Positions 29,511 through 40,153 are shown, counted from the first letter of the stretch. The stretch is 64,000 bases of DNA from JAJZGK01 sp035538795 (GCA_035538795.1 DATLJS010000042.1:62001-126000); one strand, 5' to 3'. Notes: generated from the letters alone by a model not told the origin. Program-made: numbers and translations.

Positions 29511-30538
29511 TGGCTGGCCTCTGTCCAGGGATTGAAGTCGGCGGGGTCTTCGACTTGCGGTTTGGGTTGCGGTGCGGGCGCGGGTTCCTGCGCCTCGTCG
29601 GGAATGATCATGCGGGCCATGGCGGCGGCGGTGATGGCGGCGACACCGTTGACCACATGCGGGGTGGCGGAAATATCGCAGAACATCAGCGGAGCGGCAT
29701 CGGCCGCCGAGATGATGCCCCCCAACCGCCGGGTGGTGTCAAGCCGCGTCGCCAACAGACGGGTGGCCCCGGCCTGGGCGAAGCTTTCGGAAATCTCGGC
29801 CGCCTCGGTGGGATCGCCACCGGCAGCCAGCACCAGGATCGGTTCGCAATTGCCCGCCTCGGTCAAGGCGGCCAGATATTCCATGTCGGTCAGCTTGAAG
29901 GGATTGAGGCCCGGGCTGTCGATGAAGACGATGTCGAAATGGCCGTAGGTCTGTTCCACCGCCCGCCGCAAGGTCTCGGGGCCGCGGGCGGGAATCAGGT
30001 CGATTTCGAGAATGCGGGTAAAGGCCGCCAATTGCTCGGTGGCGCCAGCGCGGATGTTGTCGGTGGTGATCACGCCGACCCGGCGGCTGCGCAGGGCCGA
30101 ACGGGCGGCCAGCTTGGCCACCACCATGGATTTGCCCGTGCCGGGCGGCCCCACCAGCATGAAAGGCCGCGGCGCGCCATGATCCGGCAAGGGCGCGAAA
30201 GCGAAGCCGGATTCCAGAGCATGGGCGCAGGCCTGCTGCGGATCGGCGATGCCGCTGCTTTGCACGGCATTGACCAGACGGTCCACCAGACGGGCGGGGA
30301 CGCCGTGCTCGTTCAGATGATCGCGCACCACTTCGGCGGCGGGCGTGCGCATGGCTTCGGCCAGCATCTCGCCCAAGGCTTCCTCGACGTCGGTCGGCTC
30401 CAGGGCGGCGGTGATGCGCACCCCCTTGCCCCCGGCGGCCCGCTGGGTCGAGACGATGATGGCTTCCTCGCCCAACTCCTCGCGGACCATGTGCATGGCC
30501 TCGGCCATGCTGGGGGCTATGTAGGATTTGAGCCGCAT
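29507..30538 (-). CDS. flhF: Flagellar biosynthesis GTPase FlhF
   Basis: A 343-residue SRP-type GTPase that places the flagellum at the pole. It begins MRLKSYIAPSMAEAMHMVREELGEEAIIVSTQ, the standard FlhF N-domain. The G-domain has PFMLVGPPGTGKSMVVAKLA (P-loop near 130), ITTDNIRAGATEQLAAF and FDIVFIDSPGLNPF. The presence of FlhF and FlhG together argues for polar flagellation. The ATG lies 3 bp after flhA. Confidence 0.94.
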   Translation of the reverse strand: MRLKSYIAPSMAEAMHMVREELGEEAIIVSTQRAAGGKGVRITAALEPTDVEEALGEMLAEAMRTPAAEVVRDHLNEHGVPARLVDRLVNAVQSSGIADPQQACAHALESGFAFAPLPDHGAPRPFMLVGPPGTGKSMVVAKLAARSALRSRRVGVITTDNIRAGATEQLAAFTRILEIDLIPARGPETLRRAVEQTYGHFDIVFIDSPGLNPFKLTDMEYLAALTEAGNCEPILVLAAGGDPTEAAEISESFAQAGATRLLATRLDTTRRLGGIISAADAAPLMFCDISATPHVVNGVAAITAAAMARMIIPDEAQEPAPAPQPKPQVEDPADFNPWTEASQ

Positions 30539-30541
30539 GGA

Positions 30542-32668
30542 TTAGAGCTGCCCCACGGTCTTGATCCTGGCTTTCGGATGAACCTCCGACTGGGCCATGA
30601 CCACGGTTGAGGGGCGGAACCGTTCGATGATCGAGCGCACATAGGGCCGGATGGCCGGGCTGCACAGCAGCACCGGCGACTCGCCCTGCATGGCGAAGCG
30701 TTCGAAGGTCTGGCGGGTCTTGTTGATGAAGTCCTGAAGCTTGGACGGAGCCATGACCAACTGGCGTTCCTCGCCCTGGCCCTGAAGCGAATCGACGAAG
30801 GCCTGCTCCCATTCCGGCGACAGGGTCACCAGCGAGATATAGCCCTGGAAGCCGGTGTTGGCGTCCGAAATCTGGCGGGCCAGACGGGTCCGCACATGCT
30901 CGGTGATGATCATGACGTTGCGGGTATGGCTGCAGGCCTCGGCGATGCCTTCCAGAATCGAATTGAGGTCGCGGATACAGACGCGCTCCTGCAACAGATT
31001 CTGCAGCACGCGCTGCACGCCGCCCAGCGCGATCATCGCCGGGATCAGGTCGCCGATCAGCTTCTGGCTCGGCTTGTCCATCTCGTCCAGCAGCTTCTGG
31101 GTTTCCGAATAGGTGAGCAATTCGGACATATGGTCCTTGATCACCTCGGTCAGATGGGTGGTGATGATGGTCGCCGGGTCCACCACGGTATAGCCGCGGA
31201 ACAGGGCTTCCTCGCGGTTGGTGGCCTCGATCCACACGGCGGGCAGTCCGAAGGTCGGCTCCTTGGTTTTTTCGCCCGGCAGAGTGATGTCCTCGCCGCG
31301 CGGATCCATCACCAGCAGCATATTGGGCCGCAGATCGCCGCGCCCGGCCTCCACTTCCTTGATGAACACCACATAGGTGTTGGCGGGAAGCTGCATGTTG
31401 TCCTGGATGCGCACGCTGGGCATGACGAAGCCCATTTCCGAAGCCAGCGCCCGGCGCAAGGCCTTGATCTGGTCGGTCAGCCGCTGACCGCGCGGGCTGT
31501 TGATCATCGACAGCAGGCCGTAGCCCAGCTCCAGCCGCACATTGTCGATTTTGAGCGCGGTGGCGATGGGTTCCTCGGCCGGCGGCGCGTCGGGCATGGC
31601 GGCGGCGGCGGCGACTTCCGCGTCGGCGACGCGGGCGCGTTCCGCCTTGGCCAGGAAATAGGCGCCGGTGCCGGTCATCAGAGCCAGGATCAGGAACGGC
31701 GCCATCGGCATATCGGGCAGCAGCGACAGGGCCACCAGCAGGCCCGAGGTCAGGCCCAGCGCCTTGGGATAGCCGGTCAGCTGGCCGAACAGGGCTTTTT
31801 CCGTGGCCTGCTGCAAGCCGGCCTTGGTCACCAGCATGCCGGCGGCGGTCGAAACGATCAGCGCCGGAATCTGCGTCACCAGACCGTCGCCCACCGTCAG
31901 CTTGGTATAGAAATCGGCGGCCTGGGTGAAGCTGAGGCCGTTCTGGGCCATGCCGATGATCATGCCGCCGATCATGTTGATGAAGGTGATCATCAGACCG
32001 GCGACGGCATCGCCGCGCACGAATTTCGAGGCACCGTCCATGGCGCCGAAGAAGGAGCTTTCGCCTTCCAGTTCCCGACGGCGGGCCCGGGCCGTCGGCT
32101 CGTCGATGAGCCCGGAGGACAGGTCGGCGTCGATGGCCATCTGCTTGCCGGGCATGGCGTCCAAAGTGAAGCGCGCCGCCACTTCGGCGATACGGGTCGA
32201 GCCTTTGGTGATCACCACGAAGTTGACGATGATCAGAATGGCGAAGACGATCATGCCGATGACGAAATTGCCGCTCATGACGAAGCCGGCAAAGGCCTGA
32301 ATGACGTGGCCGGCGCCCGCCGTGCCTTCATGGCCGTGAGCCAGAATCAGGCGGGTCGACGCCATGTTCAACGCCAGCCGGATCAGGGTGGCGATCAGCA
32401 GGACCGTGGGAAACGAACTGAATTCGGTCGGCTTCTCGATGAAGATCGCCGTCATCAGGATCATCACGGCGAAGGTCAGCGAGAAAGCCAACGAGACGTC
32501 CAGCAGCCAGGTCGGCATCGGCAGGATGAGCACCACCAAAAGCGCGACCACGCCCATGGCCAGGGCGAGATCGCCCCGTTTCAAGGCGTTGCCCAGGCGG
32601 TTCAGCATGGCGCCCATCGGGGCGCCCCCTTCACCTCCCGACACTGCGGCTTCGGCGTTCTCGGACAC
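30542..32668 (-). CDS. flhA: Flagellar export apparatus protein FlhA
   Basis: A 708-residue core of the flagellar type III export gate. The N-terminal half has about eight membrane helices, beginning DLALAMGVVALLVVLILPMP. It contains the conserved FHIPEP-region equivalent FSSFPTVLLIATLIRLALNMASTRLIL and the motif ARFTLDAMPGKQMAIDADL. The C-terminal cytosolic domain forms the chaperone-docking nonamer. The start is GTG at 32668, with AAGGCTGAG upstream. Member of the fliF-to-FliK-like operon. Confidence 0.97.
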   Translation of the reverse strand: MSENAEAAVSGGEGGAPMGAMLNRLGNALKRGDLALAMGVVALLVVLILPMPTWLLDVSLAFSLTFAVMILMTAIFIEKPTEFSSFPTVLLIATLIRLALNMASTRLILAHGHEGTAGAGHVIQAFAGFVMSGNFVIGMIVFAILIIVNFVVITKGSTRIAEVAARFTLDAMPGKQMAIDADLSSGLIDEPTARARRRELEGESSFFGAMDGASKFVRGDAVAGLMITFINMIGGMIIGMAQNGLSFTQAADFYTKLTVGDGLVTQIPALIVSTAAGMLVTKAGLQQATEKALFGQLTGYPKALGLTSGLLVALSLLPDMPMAPFLILALMTGTGAYFLAKAERARVADAEVAAAAAMPDAPPAEEPIATALKIDNVRLELGYGLLSMINSPRGQRLTDQIKALRRALASEMGFVMPSVRIQDNMQLPANTYVVFIKEVEAGRGDLRPNMLLVMDPRGEDITLPGEKTKEPTFGLPAVWIEATNREEALFRGYTVVDPATIITTHLTEVIKDHMSELLTYSETQKLLDEMDKPSQKLIGDLIPAMIALGGVQRVLQNLLQERVCIRDLNSILEGIAEACSHTRNVMIITEHVRTRLARQISDANTGFQGYISLVTLSPEWEQAFVDSLQGQGEERQLVMAPSKLQDFINKTRQTFERFAMQGESPVLLCSPAIRPYVRSIIERFRPSTVVMAQSEVHPKARIKTVGQL

Positions 32669-32691
32669 TATGGCTCAGCCTTTCCGCCTGA

Positions 32692-34056
<1,365 letters not shown>

Positions 34057-34079
34057 GCGGACTTACTCCCCGATCCCGG

Positions 34080-34397
34080 TTAGCTGCGATCGGTCTTGAT
34101 GATTTCCGTCATGGTCACGCCAAGCCGGTCTTCCACCACCACCACCTCGCCGCGGGCGACCAGACGGTTGTTCACATAAATGTCGATGGCTTCGCCGACC
34201 TTGCGGTCCAGTTCGACGACGGCACCGCGGCCCAGCTTCAAAAGCTGGTTGACCTGCATGGTCGCCTTGCCCAGCACGGCAGAAACCTGGACGGGAATGT
34301 CGTAGACCGCTTCGAGGTCGCGCGCCGAGCGCGGACCGTCGGGCATGTCGGCTTCCATTCCGTCCGGTTTCAGTTCGTTCAGCTCGAATTCGGCCAT
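34080..34397 (-). CDS. fliN: Flagellar motor switch protein FliN
   Basis: A 105-residue C-ring protein. The SpoA-type fold is visible in DIPVQVSAVLGKATMQVNQLLKLGRGAVVELDRKVGEAIDIYVNN, followed by ARGEVVVVEDRLGVTMTEII, the typical FliN ending. It binds FliM and FliH at the export entrance and forms the switch base. The acidic N-terminal extension is usual. It follows fliH by 20 bp. Confidence 0.96.
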   Translation of the reverse strand: MAEFELNELKPDGMEADMPDGPRSARDLEAVYDIPVQVSAVLGKATMQVNQLLKLGRGAVVELDRKVGEAIDIYVNNRLVARGEVVVVEDRLGVTMTEIIKTDRS

Positions 34398-34417
34398 CCC
34401 TACTCTCCTACCATCCG

Positions 34418-35149
34418 TCAGGCGGCCTCGCCGCCATCGGATTGATTGTCCGCCGTCTCTTCTTCCATGCCAAGGGCACGGGCGAGCACGGTTTCGATTT
34501 CCGTCCAGGTGCGGGCCAGATCGCGCTCGGCACCGCCGTCACCCCACTCCACCCGGCAATCGCCCTCGACGATACGGGGGTCGGCAGCGTAGACCAGCTT
34601 GCCGTCGAAGGCCACCGCCTGAGCCACCTGTTCGGCGCGATCGCGCACGGCATCCAGCATGTCGGGATGGGCGCGCACCGTCACCTTCACCTCGCCGTCC
34701 AAATGGGACAGGCATTCATGCAGGAGTCCTTCCACCTCGTCCAGCCCATGATGACGAATCATTTCGGGCTGGAGTTTTTTCAAGACGGCGACGGCGATCA
34801 TCACCGCGTCGCGCATCAACTGGTCGTTGGCCTCGGCCTGTAGGGTCTGCACCCGGAACAGGCCGTCGGCCATGGATTGCTCGGCCATGGCCAGCAGGCG
34901 CTCGGTCATCGACTCGGCCTCCTGGATGCCGGCGGTCCGTCCGGCTTCGAAAGCCTGGTCGCGGGCCAGCTGCAAATCCTCTTCCGAGAACGTCGGCGGC
35001 GGCGGCGGAGGCTCCTCCTCGACCTGCGGCTCGTAATAATCCTGGCCGTCCTCGTCCTGCAGCACCGACTGTTCGGAATAGGGATCGCCGGCCGGCCTGG
35101 GCGGCGCTCCGAAATCCATGTCGAACAGATATTTCTGCAGCTTCGCCAT
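34418..35149 (-). CDS. fliH: Flagellar assembly protein FliH
   Basis: A 243-residue negative regulator and stator of the FliI export ATPase (FliI is not in this window). It has an acidic, Pro-rich N-terminus (EPQVEEEPPPPPPTF), a helical middle (ARDQAFEAGRTAGIQEAESMTERLLAMAEQ) with AxxxG-type spacing, and a C-terminal FliH/YscL-like domain. In the Caulobacter operon the same slot holds flbE/fliH. It starts 3 bp after fliG. Confidence 0.9.
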   Translation of the reverse strand: MAKLQKYLFDMDFGAPPRPAGDPYSEQSVLQDEDGQDYYEPQVEEEPPPPPPTFSEEDLQLARDQAFEAGRTAGIQEAESMTERLLAMAEQSMADGLFRVQTLQAEANDQLMRDAVMIAVAVLKKLQPEMIRHHGLDEVEGLLHECLSHLDGEVKVTVRAHPDMLDAVRDRAEQVAQAVAFDGKLVYAADPRIVEGDCRVEWGDGGAERDLARTWTEIETVLARALGMEEETADNQSDGGEAA

Positions 35150-35152
35150 CGG

Positions 35153-36172
35153 TTAGTACACCAGCTCGTCTTCTTCGCGGCCTTCGGAGATAACGATCTG
35201 GCCGCTCGACGCCAGCTCCTTGGCCAGAACCACGATAATGCTTTGAGCCTGATCGACGTCGCGCAGGCGGACCGGCCCCATGGCGTCCATGTCGTCGCGC
35301 AGCATCTTGCCGGCGCGCTCGGACATGTTCTTGAAGAACAGCTCCTTGACCGTGTCCGACGCGCCCTTGAGGGCCATCGCCAGCTTGTCCTTCTCGACGT
35401 GACGCAACAGAGTCTGGATGCCGGCCATGTCGATGCGGACCAGATCCTCGAAGGTGAACATAAGGGCCTTGATGCGTTCGGCGGCTTCGCGGTTGCGCTC
35501 TTCCAGGGCGCTCATGAAGCGGTTTTCGGCGTTGCGGTCCAGGTTGTTGAAGATGTCGGCCATCAACTCGTGAGCGTCGCGCCGGGCGGTGCGGGCCAGG
35601 TTCGACATGAATTCGGTGCGCAGGGTCTTTTCCACGCCGTCCAGCACTTCCTTCTGCACCGCCTCCATACGCAGCATGCGCATGATGACTTCCATGGCGA
35701 AGTTTTCCGGCAGCAGCGACAGCACGCGGGCGGCATGGTCGGGCTTGATCTTGGCCAGCACCACGGCGACGGTCTGCGGATATTCGTTCTTCAGGTAATT
35801 GGCGAGCACCGTCTCGTTGACGTTGCCCAGCTTGTCCCACATGGTGCGACCGGCCGGACCACGGATTTCTTCCATGATCATGTCGACGCGGTCCTTCGGC
35901 AGCGTCTTCATCAGCAGGCGCTCGGTGCTCTCGAACGAACCCACCAGCGAACCGGTCGACGAAATCTGGTCGGCGAACTCGACGAACAGGCGCTCGACCA
36001 GACCGGCGTTGATGTTGCCGAGATTGGCCATGCTCTGAGAGATTTCCTTGATCTCCTCGTCGTCCATCATGCTGAACAGCTTGGACGACTGCTCCTCGGC
36101 CAAGGACAGCATAAGGATCGCCGCTTTCTGCGGGCCCGTCAGGCCACGATAGTCTTCTTTCACGCGCGACAT
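35153..36172 (-). CDS. fliG: Flagellar motor switch protein FliG
   Basis: A 339-residue rotor protein that couples the MS ring to torque generation. The N-domain starts YRGLTGPQKAAILMLSLAEEQSSKLF. The middle domain has the conserved EYPQTVAVVLAKIKPDHAARVLSLLPE. The C-domain keeps charged residues for stator contact (FEDLVRIDMAGIQTLLRHVEKDKLAMALKGA). The gene follows fliF by 48 bp. Confidence 0.97.
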   Translation of the reverse strand: MSRVKEDYRGLTGPQKAAILMLSLAEEQSSKLFSMMDDEEIKEISQSMANLGNINAGLVERLFVEFADQISSTGSLVGSFESTERLLMKTLPKDRVDMIMEEIRGPAGRTMWDKLGNVNETVLANYLKNEYPQTVAVVLAKIKPDHAARVLSLLPENFAMEVIMRMLRMEAVQKEVLDGVEKTLRTEFMSNLARTARRDAHELMADIFNNLDRNAENRFMSALEERNREAAERIKALMFTFEDLVRIDMAGIQTLLRHVEKDKLAMALKGASDTVKELFFKNMSERAGKMLRDDMDAMGPVRLRDVDQAQSIIVVLAKELASSGQIVISEGREEDELVY

Positions 36173-36220
36173 GCCACAAGCTCTCGGACGAAGGACTCAA
36201 ACAGGGCGGAAGGCTCGATC

Positions 36221-37882
36221 TTACGCATCGGAGTACATCCAGGCACGGATGATCGACAAAGCTTCTTCGGGATGCTTCTCCACGATCTCGCCGATTTTAC
36301 GCAGCGACGAGGCTTTGACGCGACCCTCCACCTTATCGATATCAATAAGCTCATCGACAGTATCAAGCTCTTCCGACAACAATCCCGGCGCCGGGGCCGG
36401 CGGACCGCCGGCGGCCAGCAGCGGCGGAGTGACGCCGTGATCGGCCAGCATGCGCCGCCCGTCGGCTCCGGCCGGGCCGGCAGCCATGGATTCCACGGCG
36501 CGGCTGACCAGCGGACGCAGGACCAGCAGCAAGAACAGAATGGCCACCACCGATAAGCCTAGATTCGAGGCGATCTTCTCGACGAAGTCGCGGTCCATGC
36601 CGAACAGCTTGTTTTCCGAACCGTCGGGTTCCGGTTCGTCGTGGCCGGCGAAGGCCATCGAGGTGACCTCGACCTGATCACCGCGGTTGGCATCATAGCC
36701 GATGGCGGTCCGCACCAGAGAAGCGATCTGTTCCAGTTCCTTTTCGTCGCGGGGCTGATAGGTCAGCTTCTTCTGCCCCTCGGCGGGAGGACCGTAACGA
36801 CCGTCCACCAGCACGGCGGCGGTGATGCGCTTGATGGTGCCCATCTCCTTGATCTGATTCTTCACGACCTTGGAGATTTCGTAGTTTTCAGTGGTCTGGG
36901 TGCGGCTTTGCTTGCTCTGGCTCTTGGCCCCGGCGTTGTTGCCGCCGGCGTCGGGCAGGTTCTGCTGCACGCTGACCGAGGAATTTTCGGAATCGGTGGT
37001 CTGCTGGTTTTCCTCGGTGGTCACCGTGGACCGCACCACCTTGCTGTCGGGATCATAGGTTTCCTGGGTGGTGCTGATACGGTCGTAATCCATTTCGACC
37101 GAAACCTCGGCACGCACCTTGTCCGGACCGACCGAACGCTCCAGCAGATCCTCGATGGTGCGCTGCAAGCGCTCCTGAGTGTTGCGGCGATTGTCCTCGG
37201 CGGTTTCCGCCATGCTTTGGGCATCGTCGGTGCCGCGGGCCAACAGGGTACCCTTGTCGTCCACCACGGAAATCATGTTGGGCTTCAGCTTGGGAACGGC
37301 CGCCGCCACCAAATGCTGAATGGCCTGGACCTGCTGCTTGTTCAGCCGCCGCCCGTTTTCCATCTTCAAGACGATGGAGGCCGAAGGCTCCTGGGTTTCG
37401 CGGCTGAAAGCCTCGCGCTTGGGCATCACCAGATGAACGCGGGCGGTCTTCACGCCGTCGATAGCGTGGATGGTGCGGGCCAATTCGCCTTCCATGGCGC
37501 GCAGAAGATTGACGTTCTGAATGAAGCTGGTGGACCCCAGCACGTCGCCCTTGTCGAATACCTCGTAGCCGGTCGAGACCGAACCGCCGCTGGGCAGTTG
37601 CTGTTCGGCCATCTTGACGCGCAGATCCAGCTTGCGGTCGGCGGCCACCCAGATTTCGGTGCCGTCGCGGCGCAATTCATAGGGAACCTTGTCGGTCTGC
37701 AGCTTGGTGACGATGGCGTTGGCGTCGGCCAGTTCCAGGCCGCCATACAGCATCTCCATGGGCGGCGTCGACATACGCGCCATCACATAGATGAAGAACG
37801 CCAGGACCGCGACACCGCCGCCGGCAATCACCGTCAGGCGCATCGTCCCGAGATTCTTGAGGGATTGAAGGAACGAATTCAC
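36221..37882 (-). CDS. fliF: Flagellar MS-ring protein FliF
   Basis: A 553-residue inner-membrane ring protein, the assembly base. The first membrane helix (RLTVIAGGGVAVLAFFIYVMA) is at about 15-35, YscJ-type ring domains follow (YGGLELADANAIVTKLQ, VHLVMPKREAF), and a second helix (LGLSVVAILFLLLVLRPLV) lies near 445. The C-terminus, RKIGEIVEKHPEEALSIIRAWMYSDA, is the FliG-binding segment. The start is GTG at 37882 with GGAAG upstream. First gene of the large operon; its upstream region has CtrA- and FlbD-like sites. Confidence 0.97.
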   Translation of the reverse strand: MNSFLQSLKNLGTMRLTVIAGGGVAVLAFFIYVMARMSTPPMEMLYGGLELADANAIVTKLQTDKVPYELRRDGTEIWVAADRKLDLRVKMAEQQLPSGGSVSTGYEVFDKGDVLGSTSFIQNVNLLRAMEGELARTIHAIDGVKTARVHLVMPKREAFSRETQEPSASIVLKMENGRRLNKQQVQAIQHLVAAAVPKLKPNMISVVDDKGTLLARGTDDAQSMAETAEDNRRNTQERLQRTIEDLLERSVGPDKVRAEVSVEMDYDRISTTQETYDPDSKVVRSTVTTEENQQTTDSENSSVSVQQNLPDAGGNNAGAKSQSKQSRTQTTENYEISKVVKNQIKEMGTIKRITAAVLVDGRYGPPAEGQKKLTYQPRDEKELEQIASLVRTAIGYDANRGDQVEVTSMAFAGHDEPEPDGSENKLFGMDRDFVEKIASNLGLSVVAILFLLLVLRPLVSRAVESMAAGPAGADGRRMLADHGVTPPLLAAGGPPAPAPGLLSEELDTVDELIDIDKVEGRVKASSLRKIGEIVEKHPEEALSIIRAWMYSDA

Positions 37883-37966
37883 GGCTAAGGCTTCCCTCGG
37901 GATGGCGCGGAGGTTCCCCGCGCAGCTTCTTCCATGGCTGCAACGCTAAACCTGGAAAATGAAAGG

Positions 37967-37974
37967 ATGGTTAA
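37967..37974 (-). promoter_or_regulatory. CtrA-type box upstream of fliF
   Basis: Minus strand TTAACCAT, a CtrA consensus half, extended to TTAA-N7-TTCA (consensus TTAA-N7-TTAA). It lies 85-92 bp before the fliF start. In Caulobacter the fliF operon is a CtrA-dependent class II flagellar unit, so the position is meaningful. Confidence 0.5.
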
Positions 37975-37980
37975 CGACCC

Positions 37981-37993
37981 GGCAAAACTTGCC
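37981..37993 (-). promoter_or_regulatory. FlbD (ftr)-like palindrome upstream of fliF
   Basis: GGCAA-AAC-TTGCC, a perfect 5+5 inverted repeat inside CCCGGCAAAACTTGCCCAG. It resembles, as I recall them, Caulobacter ftr elements bound by FlbD. It lies 6 bp upstream of the CtrA-type box, so FlbD bound here could repress the operon that encodes it, as it does at Caulobacter fliF. Confidence 0.5.
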
Positions 37994-38033
37994 CAGCGAT
38001 TCCGGGAAACGGCGGAAGGGCTAGGGTTTTACA

Positions 38034-38067
38034 CAAAAAAAGACCCCGGAGGGAAGCCCCTCCGGGG
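38034..38067 (-). terminator. Intrinsic terminator of fliK
   Basis: Perfect 10 bp stem CCCCGGAGGG / CCCTCCGGGG with a four-base loop, followed on the minus strand by TCTTTTTTTG. It lies 33 bp after the fliK stop and isolates fliK from the fliF operon promoter. Confidence 0.9.
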
Positions 38068-38100
38068 AGTGCCGCGTTAGGGTGTGAAACGCGGAATTTC

Positions 38101-40092
38101 TTAAACCCGGATGTCCAGCCCGTCGGAGCTGTTGGCATTCCAGGCGGCCAGCGCGGCGGCGCTGGTCAAAGAGGCGTCCTGGTCGTCGTCGGCCAAGGTC
38201 GGATCGGCCTGGGCGGTCTGGGCGTTACCGCCCGACGATTGCTGCTGTTGCTGCTGCGCCGCCTGCTGATCGGACCGTAGTTGGAAGTTCAAGGAATTGG
38301 CGTCGGCGGACAGACCGGCATCCTGCAGGGACTGCTGCAGCGACTGCGCGTCACTCTTCAGGGTTTGCAGGGTGTTGGCGTTGTCGGCGGTCACGGTGGC
38401 CTTGACCTGGCCGTCCTGGCCCATCTCCAGCTTGACCTCGACGCGGCCCATTTCCTCGGGATGCAGGATCACGCTGATGGAGCCGGTGCCGGTGGCCAAA
38501 CCCTTGTCGATCTGCACCTTCACCTGTTCGACGGCGCTGGGCAGGGTAGCCGGACGGGTGGTCTGGGTTCCCTGAGCGTTGCTGAGCTGCTGGGCGAAGC
38601 TGGTTCCCTGGGCCGCCGAAGGAACCGCCGTGGCGGTGGCCGGAGTGCTAGTCTGAGGCGTGGTCGACACCTGGGCGGCCACGGCCTCGGAACGCGAGGA
38701 CGCGGCAGCGGTCACGGCCTCGGCGCCTTCGCCTTTCACGCCCTGACCAGAAGCCTGGGCCGGCTGTCCCGACTGGCCTTGCTGGCCCTGGATTTGAGCC
38801 GCCAAGGTCTGAGCGGCACTGGTGTCGGCGTTGGCGGACTGGCTCTGCTGATCGCCGGTCTGCGACGAAGACTGATTGTCGCCGGACCCGACCTGAGCCG
38901 TCGCCGGCGCCGCCTGGGGCGCGGCAAGAGACGCGGCGGCGGCGCTGCCGCTGGTATCTCCCTGGACGTCGCCTTGGGCGGCTGTCACCGCCGCAGCCGA
39001 AAGATCGCTGGTGCTCTGACCCGAGGCGGAGGTGGAAGAAGCCGCGCCGGAGCTTTTCACGCCGACCTGAGTGCCGCCCGCCAACTGGGACAATTGAGCG
39101 GCCTGCGCGGCCATCTGGGGCGAAACGGCAGCCGATTGGGCGGCGGCGTTCTGCGCCGCGGCGGCGGCCTGAGCGTCGGATTGAGCCTGGGCATCGGCGG
39201 CGGCGGCATCGGACTGAACCCCGACGGCAGCCGAAGCCGCGGCGGCGACGGCGGCAGCGGCGGTCTGAGCTGTCTGCTGATCGCCCGAAGACGGATTGGC
39301 CTGAGACGCCTGCTGGGCCGCCGTCTGAGCGTCGGAGGCCTGCGCCGGAACTGTGGCGGCAGCGATGCCGACAGCCTGATCGTCGGCGCCCTGCGTCTGA
39401 GACTGCCCCTGCGGAGGCGTCTGCGTCAGCGACGGCTGCATCGCCTGCTGAACCGCCAACGCGGCGGCAGCGGCGGCCTGAGCATCGGTTTCGGCGCTGG
39501 TATCGCTGGCCTGCGTCGCATCGGAGGACGACGAAGACGAGGACGATGAGGACGACGTCGAGGAGGAGGAGGAGGACGAAGAGGATGTGCTTTTGGCCGG
39601 AGCCGGCTTTACTGCACCCTGCTGGGCCTGGGCGGAGGTCGTCTGCGCCGAGGCGCTGGCGCTTTGGCTGCCGCTTTGAGCGCTGGACGACGAGGAAGAC
39701 GACGACGAATTGCTCTGCGACGCGGTTTTGGCGGACGAAGACGAAACGCTCTGGCTGCGGCTGGCAGGGATGTTCGCCGACGTCGCCGAGGAGGACAGGA
39801 TCGACCCGGCGTTCTGACTGACGGCGTCGCTGTAATTCGACAGAGCCTGGGACGAAACCTGGCTTTTTACCTGAACCGTCTGCGTATTGGCCGAGCCGCC
39901 GCCGGTGGCGGAGGTGTCATCCTGGGCCAGCACCGACAAAAGGCCGGTCTGCCCCGATCCCTGAGAAGACGAGGAGTCGCTCAGCAAAGACGAGAAGACC
40001 CCGCTGCCGCTGGCGCCCGAGGCATTGCGGCTGCTGATCAGATTGGCCAAGCCGTTTTTCAGGCTTTGAATGGAGACGGCATCGACGCTCAT
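38101..40092 (-). CDS. fliK: Flagellar hook-length control protein FliK
   Basis: A 663-residue exported ruler. The N-terminal 530 residues are Ser/Gln/Ala-rich and low-complexity, with long serine runs at about 130-195. The C-terminal Flg_hook domain, about 535-620, is clear: VEQVKVQIDKGLATGTGSI, VILHPEEMGRVEVKLEMG and LQQSLQDAGLSADANSLNF. It measures the hook and switches export specificity. The gene stands alone, with a sigma-54 promoter 45 bp upstream and an ftr-like site farther up, so it is probably FlbD-controlled. Confidence 0.93.
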   Translation of the reverse strand: MSVDAVSIQSLKNGLANLISSRNASGASGSGVFSSLLSDSSSSQGSGQTGLLSVLAQDDTSATGGGSANTQTVQVKSQVSSQALSNYSDAVSQNAGSILSSSATSANIPASRSQSVSSSSAKTASQSNSSSSSSSSSAQSGSQSASASAQTTSAQAQQGAVKPAPAKSTSSSSSSSSSTSSSSSSSSSSSDATQASDTSAETDAQAAAAAALAVQQAMQPSLTQTPPQGQSQTQGADDQAVGIAAATVPAQASDAQTAAQQASQANPSSGDQQTAQTAAAAVAAAASAAVGVQSDAAAADAQAQSDAQAAAAAQNAAAQSAAVSPQMAAQAAQLSQLAGGTQVGVKSSGAASSTSASGQSTSDLSAAAVTAAQGDVQGDTSGSAAAASLAAPQAAPATAQVGSGDNQSSSQTGDQQSQSANADTSAAQTLAAQIQGQQGQSGQPAQASGQGVKGEGAEAVTAAASSRSEAVAAQVSTTPQTSTPATATAVPSAAQGTSFAQQLSNAQGTQTTRPATLPSAVEQVKVQIDKGLATGTGSISVILHPEEMGRVEVKLEMGQDGQVKATVTADNANTLQTLKSDAQSLQQSLQDAGLSADANSLNFQLRSDQQAAQQQQQQSSGGNAQTAQADPTLADDDQDASLTSAAALAAWNANSSDGLDIRV
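39528..39600. repeat. Low-complexity poly-Ser coding tract in fliK
   Basis: A run of GAC/GAG/GAT/GAA triplets on the plus strand encodes a long serine run on the minus strand using mixed serine codons. Such trinucleotide tracts can slip, changing the ruler length in frame. Confidence 0.7.
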
Positions 40093-40136
40093 ATCATTTT
40101 ATCCCTTGCCGGTCCCGAATGGGACTCTCCGAGCTT

Positions 40137-40153
40137 TGCAAGCCGCGGGCCAA
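40137..40153 (-). promoter_or_regulatory. Sigma-54 promoter of fliK
   Basis: Minus strand TTGGCCCGCGGCTTGCA against the consensus YTGGCACGrNNNTTGCW: only one mismatch in the TGGCACG part, and the essential GG and GC doublets are 10 bp apart. The predicted start is near 40125, about 33 nt before the fliK ATG. Confidence 0.75.

Noticed and set aside
37976..37996. Possible sigma-54 promoter upstream of fliF (CTGGGCAAGTTTTGCC)
   Set aside because: GG and GC are only 9 bp apart, not 10; the sequence fits an ftr-like palindrome better.
39520..39720. Short-period repeats considered as a CRISPR or satellite
   Set aside because: They are in-frame serine codons of fliK without spacers of fixed length.
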